From assembly GCA_001603455.1 (NCBI GenBank), contig LUZA01000015.1, forward strand, positions 1 through 62,581: DNA of 62,581 bases, given 5' to 3'. Of the stretch, positions 33,567-42,121 are shown in pieces. Under the pieces are notes generated by a model. The model had not been told where the DNA came from. It did not search any database and saw nothing but the letters and a program-made list of their open reading frames with translations. A program made the position numbers and the translations under genes. The stretch comes from Bacteroidales bacterium Bact_09. Its GTDB lineage: Bacteria; Bacteroidota; Bacteroidia; Bacteroidales; UBA932. The stretch's first letter is position 1, and each line of letters starts with the position of its first letter.

Positions 33567-36500
33567 ATGAAGATTGACAAAATATTGGTGCTTGGTTCCG
33601 GAGCTCTCAAAATAGGGGAGGCCGGCGAATTTGATTATTCCGGGTCCCAGGCGCTGAAAGCTATTCGTGAAGAAGGTATCGGGACAGTTTTGATCAACCC
33701 TAATATTGCCACGGTACAGACATCCGAGGGGGTGGCCGACACCGTATATTTTTTACCTGTAACTCCCTTTTTTGTGGAACGGGTAATAAAAAAAGAACGG
33801 CCCGGCGGTATATTGCTCGCCTTTGGAGGACAGACAGCCCTGAATTGCGGGGTGGAGTTATATCGGGGCGGGGTTTTTGAAAAATATGGGGTGGAAGTGC
33901 TGGGGACCCCTATTCAGGCCATTATGGAGACAGAGGACAGGGATCTCTTTGTCCGCAAGTTGAATCAGATAAACATCAAGACCATTCGGAGCATTGCGGT
34001 TAATTCACTGGAAGACGCAAAAGTTGCCGCCCAAAACCTGGGATATCCGGTTATTCTGCGGGCGGCATATGCCCTGGGAGGCCTCGGCTCGGGTTTTTGC
34101 GATAACCAGAAGGAGCTGGTGGCACTGGCGGAAAAGTCATTTGCCTTTTCGTCCCAGGTGCTGGTAGAGAAGAGCCTGAAAGGATGGAAAGAAATAGAAT
34201 ATGAAGTAGTGCGGGATAAATACGACAATTGTATCACGGTGTGCAATATGGAGAATTTTGATCCGCTGGGGATTCACACCGGGGAAAGCATTGTCGTAGC
34301 GCCCACGCAGACGCTCAACAACAAAGAGTGTCAGCACCTGAGAGAGATGGCCATAAAGATCATCCGTCATATAGGGATTGTGGGCGAATGCAATATTCAG
34401 TATGCCTTTGATGTGGCCAGTGAAGACTATAGGGTCATAGAAGTGAATGCACGTCTGAGCCGGTCTTCGGCACTGGCATCCAAAGCAACGGGCTACCCGC
34501 TGGCATTTGTGGCTGCCAAACTGGCACTGGGATACGGATTGCACGAACTGAAAAATTCGGTAACCAGGACGACTCCCGCCTTCTTTGAACCGGCACTGGA
34601 TTATGTGGTGTGCAAGATTCCCCGTTGGGACCTGGGCAAATTCCAGGGTATTGCCAAAGAAATCGGCAGCAGTATGAAATCGGTGGGGGAGGTGATGGCC
34701 ATCGGTCGTACTTTTGAGGAAACCATACAGAAAGGGTTGCGTATGATAGGTCAGGGTATGCACGGGTTCGTGGAAAACAGGGACTTGGTGATAGAGGATA
34801 TAGACAAGGCGTTGCGCGAACCTACCGACATGCGTATTTTTGTCCTTAGCAAAGCTATGCAGGCCGGATACACATTGAACCAGATTTACGATCTTACAAA
34901 GATTGACAGGTGGTTCCTTCAAAAGCTCATGGAGATCATAGAGACCGGGAAAAAACTGGAAAAACTAAGCCCGCCCTCAGATCCTGAAGGAAAAGACTGG
35001 GGAGATGAAGAAAAGAACTTGTTGTACCTGGCTAAACGGCAGGGATTCTCGGATTTTCAAATCGCCCGTGCGTTGTGGAAAAAGAAGATGACCCAGGAGA
35101 GTCCGCTGCAGGTTCGCCGGTTAAGAAAGGCACTGGGAATCACTCCGGTGGTAAAACAGATAGATACGCTGGCAGCGGAATATCCGGCCAAGACCAATTA
35201 CCTGTACCTGACCTACGGAGGCAGGGAGCACGACATTGATTATGAGAAAGACGACCGCTCCATTGTCGTTCTGGGTTCAGGAGCTTACCGTATAGGCAGT
35301 TCGGTGGAATTCGACTGGTGCGGGGTTCAGGCACTGCTGACCATTCGCAGGGAAGGTTGGCGTTCTGTCATGATAAATTACAATCCCGAGACTGTATCGA
35401 CTGATTACGATATGTGCGACAGGCTTTATTTTGACGAGCTGACCAACGAGCGGGTAATGGATATTGTGGAATTGGAAACCCCCAAAGGAGTAATTCTTTC
35501 CACCGGAGGACAGATCCCCAACAACCTGGCTGTTATATTGGATAAACAACAGGTTCCTATCCTGGGCACCTCTGCAAGATACATAGACAATGCCGAAGAC
35601 CGTCACAAATTCTCGGCCATGCTCGATCGCATTGGGGTAGACCAGCCACGGTGGAAAGAGCTTTCTTCCATGAGGGATGTAGAAGCGTTTGTCAGGGAAG
35701 TGGGATTTCCGATCCTTGTCAGGCCCAGTTACGTGCTCAGTGGTGCAGCCATGAACGTTTGTTCCAACCTAGAGGAAATGGAACGGTTCCTCAAGCTGGC
35801 GGCCAATGTAAGCAAACAACATCCTGTTGTGGTAAGCCAATTCATTGAACACGCCAAGGAAGTGGAAATGGATGCCGTAGCCCGTGACGGGGAGATCATC
35901 GCCTATGCCATTAGCGAACATGTGGAATTTGCCGGGGTACACAGCGGTGATGCCACCATCCAGTTTCCCCCGCAGAAACTCTATGTAGAAACTGTCAGGC
36001 GAATAAAAAGGATAAGCCGGCAGATCGCCCGGGAATTGCATATCTCGGGTCCCTTCAACATTCAGTACCTGGCCAAGGGCAATGAGATCAAAGTGATCGA
36101 GTGCAATCTGAGGGCTTCGCGCAGTTTCCCTTTTGTAAGCAAAGTCCTGAAGATCAATTTTATTGAAATGGCTACCCGGATCATGCTGGGGCTCGATGTG
36201 GAGCGGCCGGAAAAGAATGAGTTTGACCTGGATTATGTGGGGATAAAAGCTTCTCAGTTTTCATTCAACCGCCTGCAAAAGGCAGACCCGGTACTGGGTG
36301 TGGACATGGCCTCTACAGGTGAAGTGGGCTGTATCGCAGAGGACACACTAGAAGCCATACTCATAAGCATGCTGGCTGTAGGTTACAGAATACCTGCCCG
36401 GAATATTTTACTTTCCACCGGGACTTCGCGCCAAAAAGTGGATATGCTCAACGCAACAGCATTGTTGCATCAAAAAGGATATCAGCTTTATGCTACAGGT

Positions 36501-36800
36501 GGTACCCACCGGTTTCTGAAGGAAAACGGGATCCCAAGTCACCGGGTGTACTGGCCAAGTGAAACGGAAAAACACCCCCAGGCGCTTGACATGTTGCACC
36601 ACAAAGAAATAGATCTTGTTGTGAACATTCCACGGAACCTTACCTCGGGAGAGTTGGACAACGGATACAAAATCCGACGGGCTGCCATTGACCTGAACAT
36701 CCCGTTGCTGACCAACGTCCGGCTGGCCGATGCCTTCATAACAGCTTTCTGCTCTCTTTCAGTTGAAGATATTCAGATAAGGAGTTGGCAGGAATACTGA
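33567..36800 (+). CDS. carB: Carbamoyl-phosphate synthase large subunit
   Basis: A 1077 aa protein of usual length with two homologous halves, each carrying an ATP-grasp domain (KIDKILVLGSGALKIGEAGE and SIVVLGSGAYRIGSSVEF). The C-terminal MGS-like allosteric domain (about 935-1077) has KVDMLNATALLHQKGYQLYA and TGGT. Start chosen at ATG 33567, four bases after carA; the longer in-frame reading overlaps carA and adds 43 unrelated residues. A ribosomal-protein promoter begins six bases after its stop. Confidence 0.97.
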   Translation: MKIDKILVLGSGALKIGEAGEFDYSGSQALKAIREEGIGTVLINPNIATVQTSEGVADTVYFLPVTPFFVERVIKKERPGGILLAFGGQTALNCGVELYRGGVFEKYGVEVLGTPIQAIMETEDRDLFVRKLNQINIKTIRSIAVNSLEDAKVAAQNLGYPVILRAAYALGGLGSGFCDNQKELVALAEKSFAFSSQVLVEKSLKGWKEIEYEVVRDKYDNCITVCNMENFDPLGIHTGESIVVAPTQTLNNKECQHLREMAIKIIRHIGIVGECNIQYAFDVASEDYRVIEVNARLSRSSALASKATGYPLAFVAAKLALGYGLHELKNSVTRTTPAFFEPALDYVVCKIPRWDLGKFQGIAKEIGSSMKSVGEVMAIGRTFEETIQKGLRMIGQGMHGFVENRDLVIEDIDKALREPTDMRIFVLSKAMQAGYTLNQIYDLTKIDRWFLQKLMEIIETGKKLEKLSPPSDPEGKDWGDEEKNLLYLAKRQGFSDFQIARALWKKKMTQESPLQVRRLRKALGITPVVKQIDTLAAEYPAKTNYLYLTYGGREHDIDYEKDDRSIVVLGSGAYRIGSSVEFDWCGVQALLTIRREGWRSVMINYNPETVSTDYDMCDRLYFDELTNERVMDIVELETPKGVILSTGGQIPNNLAVILDKQQVPILGTSARYIDNAEDRHKFSAMLDRIGVDQPRWKELSSMRDVEAFVREVGFPILVRPSYVLSGAAMNVCSNLEEMERFLKLAANVSKQHPVVVSQFIEHAKEVEMDAVARDGEIIAYAISEHVEFAGVHSGDATIQFPPQKLYVETVRRIKRISRQIARELHISGPFNIQYLAKGNEIKVIECNLRASRSFPFVSKVLKINFIEMATRIMLGLDVERPEKNEFDLDYVGIKASQFSFNRLQKADPVLGVDMASTGEVGCIAEDTLEAILISMLAVGYRIPARNILLSTGTSRQKVDMLNATALLHQKGYQLYATGGTHRFLKENGIPSHRVYWPSETEKHPQALDMLHHKEIDLVVNIPRNLTSGELDNGYKIRRAAIDLNIPLLTNVRLADAFITAFCSLSVEDIQIRSWQEY

Positions 36801-36805
36801 AAATT

Positions 36806-36857
36806 TTTGCATTTACCAAAATTACGCCTATCTTTGCAGCCCGCATTTTTCTGCGGG
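36806..36857 (+). promoter_or_regulatory. Promoter and leader hairpin of the ribosomal protein operon
   Basis: TTTG at 36806-36809, a 19-base spacer and TATCTTTG at 36829-36836: a full consensus match. Directly after it a short hairpin CCCGCA...TGCGGG (36840-36857) starts the roughly 60-base leader of rplC. A leader hairpin could serve autogenous control or 5' protection; function unproven. Confidence 0.7.
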
Positions 36858-36896
36858 ATTCGTTCATTTTATTGATAAACACCAAATTAACAACCA

Positions 36897-37526
36897 ATGC
36901 CTGGATTAATTGGAAAGAAGATCGGAATGACTTCGATCTTCGACAGTAACGGGAAGAATATCCCCTGCACTGTGATTGAGGCTGGTCCGTGTGTAGTTAC
37001 GCAGGTTAGGACGGAAGAAAAAGATGGTTATGCCGCCGTGCAACTTGCCTATGACGAGAAAAAAGATAAACACACCAGCGCGGCCCTGAAGGGCCATTTT
37101 AAAAAGGCAAATACCACACCCAAGCGTAAATTGGCGGAATTTCCCAATGATTTCGACAAAGAATTGAGCCTGGGCGACACCGTGACCGTTAATGACATTT
37201 TTGACCCCAGCCTGATTGACTGGGTGGACGTGACCGGCATTACAAAAGGAAAAGGGTTTCAGGGAGTCGTCAGACGCCATGGCTTTTCCGGAGTAGGAGG
37301 CCAGACACACGGTCAGCATAATCGTCTCCGTGCCCCGGGATCTCTGGGTGCATCTTCGTGGCCTTCACGTGTATTTAAAGGCAAGTGCCTTGCCGGTCGT
37401 ATGGGTGGAGACAAAGTAAAAGTTTTAAATCTCAGGGTAATGAAGATCATTCCGGAGAACAACCTTGTAGTAGTGAAAGGTTCTGTTCCCGGGGCGAATG
37501 GTTCTTATGTAATTTTGGAGGTATAG
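36897..37526 (+). CDS. rplC: 50S ribosomal protein L3
   Basis: 209 aa, with the family motifs [15 protein letters not shown] and the conserved loop [24 protein letters not shown] region near residues 125-150, including the Gln that is methylated in some bacteria. It is the first gene after the promoter at 36806. In the usual S10 operon rpsJ would precede it; here carB does. Confidence 0.98.
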   Translation: MPGLIGKKIGMTSIFDSNGKNIPCTVIEAGPCVVTQVRTEEKDGYAAVQLAYDEKKDKHTSAALKGHFKKANTTPKRKLAEFPNDFDKELSLGDTVTVNDIFDPSLIDWVDVTGITKGKGFQGVVRRHGFSGVGGQTHGQHNRLRAPGSLGASSWPSRVFKGKCLAGRMGGDKVKVLNLRVMKIIPENNLVVVKGSVPGANGSYVILEV

Positions 37527-37530
37527 TCGT

Positions 37531-38172
37531 ATGGAAATCTCTGTTTATAAAATTGACGGTCAGGATTCCGGAAAGAAAGTGATCCTGGACGATACCGTTT
37601 TTGGGATTGAACCCAACAACCATGCGATTTACCTGGATGTAAAGCAGTACTTGGCAAATCAACGTCAGGGTACGCATAAGACCAAGGAACGCTGGGAAAT
37701 TGCCCACAGTACAAAAAAGATCATCCGTCAGAAAGGATCGGGCGGTGCACGCCACGGAAGTTTGAAAGCGGGGACATTTGTAGGCGGCGGCAGGATCTTC
37801 GGACCCCAACCCAGGGATTACCGTTTTAAACTGAACAAGAAGCTCAAACAGCTGGCACGTCGTTCCGCTTTGACCTACAAGGCTCAGGAACAGGCGATCA
37901 CCATTCTTGAACCGTTTAGCATGGATGCACCCAGGACAAAGGATTTTCTGGCAATTTGCAGGAACCTGAAAATAGAAGGGAAAAAGATTCTTATGGTGCT
38001 TCCCGATAACAACAACAATATTTACCTGTCGTCCCGCAATGTGGAAAGAACAAAAGTAGTCACGGTAAGCGACCTGAATACTTACGACATTGTAAATGCC
38101 CAGAACCTTATTCTCATAGAGGGTGTCGAGGCTGTGATCAATGAACAATTAGGGACAACTCAATCTGCCTGA
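37531..38172 (+). CDS. rplD: 50S ribosomal protein L4
   Basis: 213 aa. Recognised from the exposed loop [31 protein letters not shown], and the C-terminal DVVN-like segment [20 protein letters not shown]. In E. coli L4 binds the operon leader to repress it; whether that holds here is unknown. Four-base spacing from rplC. Confidence 0.98.
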   Translation: MEISVYKIDGQDSGKKVILDDTVFGIEPNNHAIYLDVKQYLANQRQGTHKTKERWEIAHSTKKIIRQKGSGGARHGSLKAGTFVGGGRIFGPQPRDYRFKLNKKLKQLARRSALTYKAQEQAITILEPFSMDAPRTKDFLAICRNLKIEGKKILMVLPDNNNNIYLSSRNVERTKVVTVSDLNTYDIVNAQNLILIEGVEAVINEQLGTTQSA

Positions 38173-38174
38173 CG

Positions 38175-38465
38175 ATGAATATTTTAATAAAGCCTTTAAT
38201 TACGGAAAAGATGACGATTCAGGGCGAGAAATTGAATCGTTACGGATTTCTTGTTGACCGCAGAGCCAACAAGTTGCAGATTAAGCAAGCGGTTGAGAAC
38301 GTGTACGGAGTTACCGTGGTAGATGTTAATACTATTAATTACCAGGGGAAACGTAAAAGCCGCTATACCAAGGCAGGGTTCCTTACCGGACGTGCCAATC
38401 ACTTTAAGAAGGCGTACATAACGCTGAAGGGTGAAGACAAAATTGATTTCTACAGCAATATTTAA
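38175..38465 (+). CDS. rplW: 50S ribosomal protein L23
   Basis: 96 aa, usual length. ILIKPLITEKMT at the N-terminus and VYGVTVVDVNTINYQGKRK are family-typical. It sits at the peptide exit tunnel and docks SRP and trigger factor. Two bases after rplD. Confidence 0.97.
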   Translation: MNILIKPLITEKMTIQGEKLNRYGFLVDRRANKLQIKQAVENVYGVTVVDVNTINYQGKRKSRYTKAGFLTGRANHFKKAYITLKGEDKIDFYSNI

Positions 38466-38468
38466 GCT

Positions 38469-39296
38469 ATGGCAGTACGTAAATTTAAACCGGTAACACC
38501 CGGTCAAAGACATAAACTCATAAGCGCATTTGATGACATCACCTGTACTGTTCCCGAAAAATCGCTTCTGGCTCCCAGAAAGAGCTCGGGCGGAAGGAAC
38601 AACCAGGGGCGGATGACCATGCGTTACCTGGGTGGCGGTCACAAACGTCAGTACCGAATCGTTGACTTCTTACGGAACAAGGACGAGTTTCCCGCCACTG
38701 TAAAAACGATAGAATACGACCCCAACCGCAGTGCCCGCATTGCTCTGGTTGCTTATGCAGACGGTGAGAAACGCTATATCATAGCGCCCAACGGTTTGCA
38801 GGTCGGACAGAAAATTGAATCCGGTCCCGGTGTCCCTCCTGAAATCGGGAATGCATTGCTTTTGTCCGAGATCCCTCTCGGGACACTGGTGCACAATGTG
38901 GAATTGCATCCCGGACAGGGCGCCGTCATGGCACGCAGTGCCGGTTCTTATGCGCAATTGACCGCAAGGGAAGGAAATCATGCCATTCTCCGTTTACCTT
39001 CGGGTGAAACGCGCATGGTACTGATAACCTGTCGCGCAACTGTAGGAACCGTTTCCAACCCTGACCACAGTCTTGAACAACATGGTAAAGCCGGAAGAAG
39101 AAGATGGCTTGGCCGTCGTCCCCGTAACCGCGGAGTATCCATGAACCCCGTAGATCACCCGATGGGCGGAGGAGAAGGCCGTGCTTCCGGTGGACATCCG
39201 CGTTCACGCAAGGGATTGCCCGCCAAAGGTTACAAGACGCGTAATCCTAAAAAGAATTCCAAGAAATTCATTATTGAAGACAGAAGGAAAAAATAA
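38469..39296 (+). CDS. rplB: 50S ribosomal protein L2
   Basis: 275 aa. Family motifs include [11 protein letters not shown] near the N-terminus, [20 protein letters not shown], and the C-terminal signature [21 protein letters not shown], which contains the His needed near the peptidyl-transferase centre. Confidence 0.98.
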   Translation: MAVRKFKPVTPGQRHKLISAFDDITCTVPEKSLLAPRKSSGGRNNQGRMTMRYLGGGHKRQYRIVDFLRNKDEFPATVKTIEYDPNRSARIALVAYADGEKRYIIAPNGLQVGQKIESGPGVPPEIGNALLLSEIPLGTLVHNVELHPGQGAVMARSAGSYAQLTAREGNHAILRLPSGETRMVLITCRATVGTVSNPDHSLEQHGKAGRRRWLGRRPRNRGVSMNPVDHPMGGGEGRASGGHPRSRKGLPAKGYKTRNPKKNSKKFIIEDRRKK

Positions 39297-39314
39297 CCGG
39301 ATAAAATTTGCATT

Positions 39315-39581
39315 ATGAGTCGTTCATTAAAAAAAGGTCCTTACATTGAAGCAAGTCTCGAAAAACGGATTATTGCCATGAATGAAGGAAAAATAAAGAA
39401 AGAAGTCCTGAAGACCTGGTCCCGAGCCAGTGTGATTTCTCCCGACTTTGTAGGCCATACGGTTGCCGTGCATAACGGAAACAAATTTATTCCGGTATAT
39501 GTAACCGAGAATATGGTCGGTCATAAATTAGGTGAATTTGCGCCCACCCGCACGTTTAAGGGGCACTCGGGCAATCGTTAA
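39315..39581 (+). CDS. rpsS: 30S ribosomal protein S19
   Basis: 88 aa. [18 protein letters not shown] at the start and [17 protein letters not shown] at the end are typical. It lies in the 30S head and is usual in order after rplB. Confidence 0.97.
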   Translation: MSRSLKKGPYIEASLEKRIIAMNEGKIKKEVLKTWSRASVISPDFVGHTVAVHNGNKFIPVYVTENMVGHKLGEFAPTRTFKGHSGNR

Positions 39582-39601
39582 CAGAATAAAGAAGAACACT
39601 A

Positions 39602-40021
39602 ATGGGAGCTCGAAAAAGAAAAATGGCCGAACGCCAAAAAGAAATAAGGAAACAAACAGCTTATGCCAAGCTGAACAATGTTCCTACATCCCCCCGCAAG
39701 ATGCGTCTTGTCGCTGACCTTATACGGGGTGTTGAGGTGAACCGTGCTTTGGATATTTTAAAATATACAAAAAACGAACCTTCCATCAGACTTGAAAAAT
39801 TGCTCAAATCTGCCATTGCCAACTGGGAGGTTAAGAATGAAGGAGAAAGGAAAGAACTGGAAAGCGGGAATGTGATCGTGAAAAGTATTACCGTTGACGG
39901 AGGAAGAATACTAAAAAGAATACGGACCGCACCCCAGGGACGTGCAGTAAGAATCCGCAAGCGCTCAAACCACGTGACTATAGTATTAGATAAAAAACAA
40001 CAAACAGTAAAAGAAGCATAA
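39602..40021 (+). CDS. rplV: 50S ribosomal protein L22
   Basis: 139 aa. It has a short basic N-terminal addition ([20 protein letters not shown]), then the family core with [19 protein letters not shown] and the tunnel loop [17 protein letters not shown]. The N-terminal addition is basic and helical. Confidence 0.96.
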   Translation: MGARKRKMAERQKEIRKQTAYAKLNNVPTSPRKMRLVADLIRGVEVNRALDILKYTKNEPSIRLEKLLKSAIANWEVKNEGERKELESGNVIVKSITVDGGRILKRIRTAPQGRAVRIRKRSNHVTIVLDKKQQTVKEA

Positions 40022-40022
40022 T

Positions 40023-40820
40023 ATGGGACAAAAAACTAATCCTATCAGTAACCGTATAGGTATCATCCGTGGTTGGGATTCAAGCTGGTGCGGGAATTAT
40101 GCAGAAAGACTGGCAGAAGATGCCAAGATCCGTGAATATCTTACCACAAGGTTGGCAAAAGCCAGTTTATCACGCATAGTTATAGAACGGACCCTGAAGC
40201 TCATTACTGTTACCATTCACACGGCCCGCCCGGGTATCATCATTGGAAAAGGCGGTCAGGAAGTTGACAAGCTGAAAGAGGAGCTGAAGAAAATCTCCAA
40301 TAAAGAAGTACAGATCAATATATTTGAGGTAAAACGTCCCGAACTGGACGCCACCATTGTTGCCAATAACATAGCCAGGCAGATCGAAGGCCGCGTTTCA
40401 TACCGCCGTGCCATCAAAATGGCTATGGCATCGACTATTCGTATGGGTGCCGAGGGGATAAAGGTGTTGATAGGGGGTCGTCTGGGGGGAGCCGAAATGG
40501 CCCGCCGGGAACTGTTCAAGGAAGGTCGTACACCGTTACATACCTTCCGTGCCGATATTGATTATGCGTTGGCCGAAGCCCATACCAAAGTAGGTGTACT
40601 TGGCATAAAGGTATGGATCTGTAACGGCGAGGTTTACGGAAAACGCGACCTGTCACCCAACGTAGGAACGGCAGCCACTGCAGCCGGAACCGGAAAAATG
40701 CCTTCTGAAGGCCGCGGAAGCCGAGGAGGCCGTGGAGGCAGGGACCGTCGCGGAGGAGACCGCAGGGATAGCCGAGGAGGTGATCGCAGGGATGGCGGAA
40801 GAAGAGAGAGAAGACAATAA
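40023..40820 (+). CDS. rpsC: 30S ribosomal protein S3 with RGG-rich tail
   Basis: 265 aa. The KH domain has [20 protein letters not shown] and [12 protein letters not shown], with S3 C-terminal motifs [13 protein letters not shown] and [18 protein letters not shown]. The last 35-40 residues are an Arg/Gly/Asp repeat ([20 protein letters not shown] and more) encoded by near-repeated DNA at about 40710-40812. It is the last gene of this ribosomal block. The next genes of the canonical order (rplP, rpmC) do not follow; a terminator does. Confidence 0.97.
   Translation: MGQKTNPISNRIGIIRGWDSSWCGNYAERLAEDAKIREYLTTRLAKASLSRIVIERTLKLITVTIHTARPGIIIGKGGQEVDKLKEELKKISNKEVQINIFEVKRPELDATIVANNIARQIEGRVSYRRAIKMAMASTIRMGAEGIKVLIGGRLGGAEMARRELFKEGRTPLHTFRADIDYALAEAHTKVGVLGIKVWICNGEVYGKRDLSPNVGTAATAAGTGKMPSEGRGSRGGRGGRDRRGGDRRDSRGGDRRDGGRRERRQ
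40710..40815 (+). repeat. Degenerate short repeats encoding the S3 tail
   Basis: A run of imperfect units of the kind CGnGGAGGnGA/CGCAGGGA encodes alternating RGG, RDRR and GDRRD blocks. It is confined to the 3' end of rpsC and may expand or contract between strains. Confidence 0.6.
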
Positions 40821-40841
40821 TAGTAAGACGTATTTTTTACT

Positions 40842-40874
40842 AAAAGGCACCCCGGAAGGAGTGCCTTTTTTTTT
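40842..40874 (+). terminator. Intrinsic terminator of the ribosomal protein operon
   Basis: AAAGGCAC pairs with GTGCCTTT around a ten-base loop, followed by a T-run to 40874. It lies 22 bases after the rpsC stop and closes the operon. Confidence 0.87.
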
Positions 40875-40936
40875 GAGCGGTTTTGCCTTCATTGCTTATA
40901 TTTATTGTGGTTTCTTTGAACAAAACCGAATTTCTA

Positions 40937-40967
40937 TGTGCCGACTATTTCAAAATCATTAACTTTG
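40937..40967 (+). promoter_or_regulatory. Promoter of the glycosyltransferase operon
   Basis: TAACTTTG at 40960-40967 is a perfect -7 box four bases before the ATG. A near -33 match TGTG lies 19 bases upstream. Confidence 0.5.
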
Positions 40968-40971
40968 TAGT

Positions 40972-42111
40972 ATGAAAATCGCTTATTTATCCGTTTTTTA
41001 TCCATACCGGGGCGGAATCGCCCAGTTCAATGCCAATCTTTTTCAGGCACTGGATAAAACACACCGGGTAAAGGCCTATAATTTCAAAAGACAATACCCG
41101 TCACTGTTTTTCCCCGGCAAGACGCAACATGTATCGGAACAGGACCCGGCCGTCTCCGTTTCCAGCGAACCCGTATTGGATTCCATTAATCCCATTTCCT
41201 ATCGCATAACTGCAAAACATATTATAAAGGAAGAGCCCGACCTGCTTCTGATGAGATACTGGATGCCCTTCTTTGCCCCTTCGTTGGGATCGGTGGCCCG
41301 CTCAGTCAGAAAAAGGGGCACAACGATAATATCTATCATTGACAATCTGATCCCGCACGAAAGGACATTGCTGGACAACCCCCTTTCCAGGTGGTTCCTT
41401 GACCAGAACGACGGGTGTGTGGCTATGAGTACATCGGTGCGGAATGACATACTGGCTTTACGTCCAGGGATCCCCCTCATCCTTCGTAACCACCCATTAT
41501 ATGACCATTTTGGAGCTTTGCAGAAACCGGAAGAAGCCAGGTACAGGCTGGGGCTGGAGCCGGACCGGAGAACATTGCTGTTTTTTGGATTTATAAGGGA
41601 TTACAAAGGACTGGACTTGCTGTTGGAAGCTTTCCGGGATCTGGGAGACACGTATCAGCTGGTCATTGCAGGAGAATGCTACGGAAGTTTTGAAAAATAC
41701 GAAAAAATGATCCGGTTGTTACCAAACCCACCGGCTGTAAAAGTGTTCAACAGGTATATTGCAGATTCAGAGGTCCCGCTTTTTTTCTCTGCTGCCGATG
41801 TTTGCGTGTTGCCTTACCGGACAGCTACCCAAAGCGGCATTTCGGCCATGGCCTATCATTTTCAGGTACCTGTCATTGTAACGCCGGCAGGAGGGTTGGC
41901 AGAAGCGGTCGAAGGTCCCGGTACAGGTCTGGTTGCATCGGGGACAGATGCCTGTTCTTTGGTCCAGGCCATCAGAAAATTTTTTACTATGGACAGGGAA
42001 TTTTTTAAAGCTAATATCAACAGGGAAAAGGCCATACTTACCTGGGACCGCTTTGCTTTTGATCTCACCGATTTTGCCGGCAGGCTAAAAAGTCAAAAAC
42101 TATCTAAATAA
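40972..42111 (+). CDS. GT4-type glycosyltransferase
   Basis: A 379 aa GT-B fold glycosyltransferase. The N-terminal half begins KIAYLSVFYPYRGGIAQFN, a glycine-rich acceptor-side loop. The C-terminal donor domain has LLFFGFIRDYKGLDLLLEAF and the sugar-nucleotide region PYRTATQSGISAMAYHFQVP, followed by PVIVTPAGGLAEAV. No signal peptide. Acceptor and sugar are not predictable; an envelope glycolipid is likely. First of three closely spaced genes. Confidence 0.88.
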   Translation: MKIAYLSVFYPYRGGIAQFNANLFQALDKTHRVKAYNFKRQYPSLFFPGKTQHVSEQDPAVSVSSEPVLDSINPISYRITAKHIIKEEPDLLLMRYWMPFFAPSLGSVARSVRKRGTTIISIIDNLIPHERTLLDNPLSRWFLDQNDGCVAMSTSVRNDILALRPGIPLILRNHPLYDHFGALQKPEEARYRLGLEPDRRTLLFFGFIRDYKGLDLLLEAFRDLGDTYQLVIAGECYGSFEKYEKMIRLLPNPPAVKVFNRYIADSEVPLFFSAADVCVLPYRTATQSGISAMAYHFQVPVIVTPAGGLAEAVEGPGTGLVASGTDACSLVQAIRKFFTMDREFFKANINREKAILTWDRFAFDLTDFAGRLKSQKLSK

Positions 42112-42121
42112 CCATAATATT

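Noticed and set aside
34137-34922. Minus-strand frame of 261 codons inside carB
   Set aside because: Antisense shadow of a strongly conserved housekeeping gene.
40710-40815. Short repeats as a CRISPR-like array
   Set aside because: The units are in frame inside rpsC, have no spacers and encode an RGG tail.
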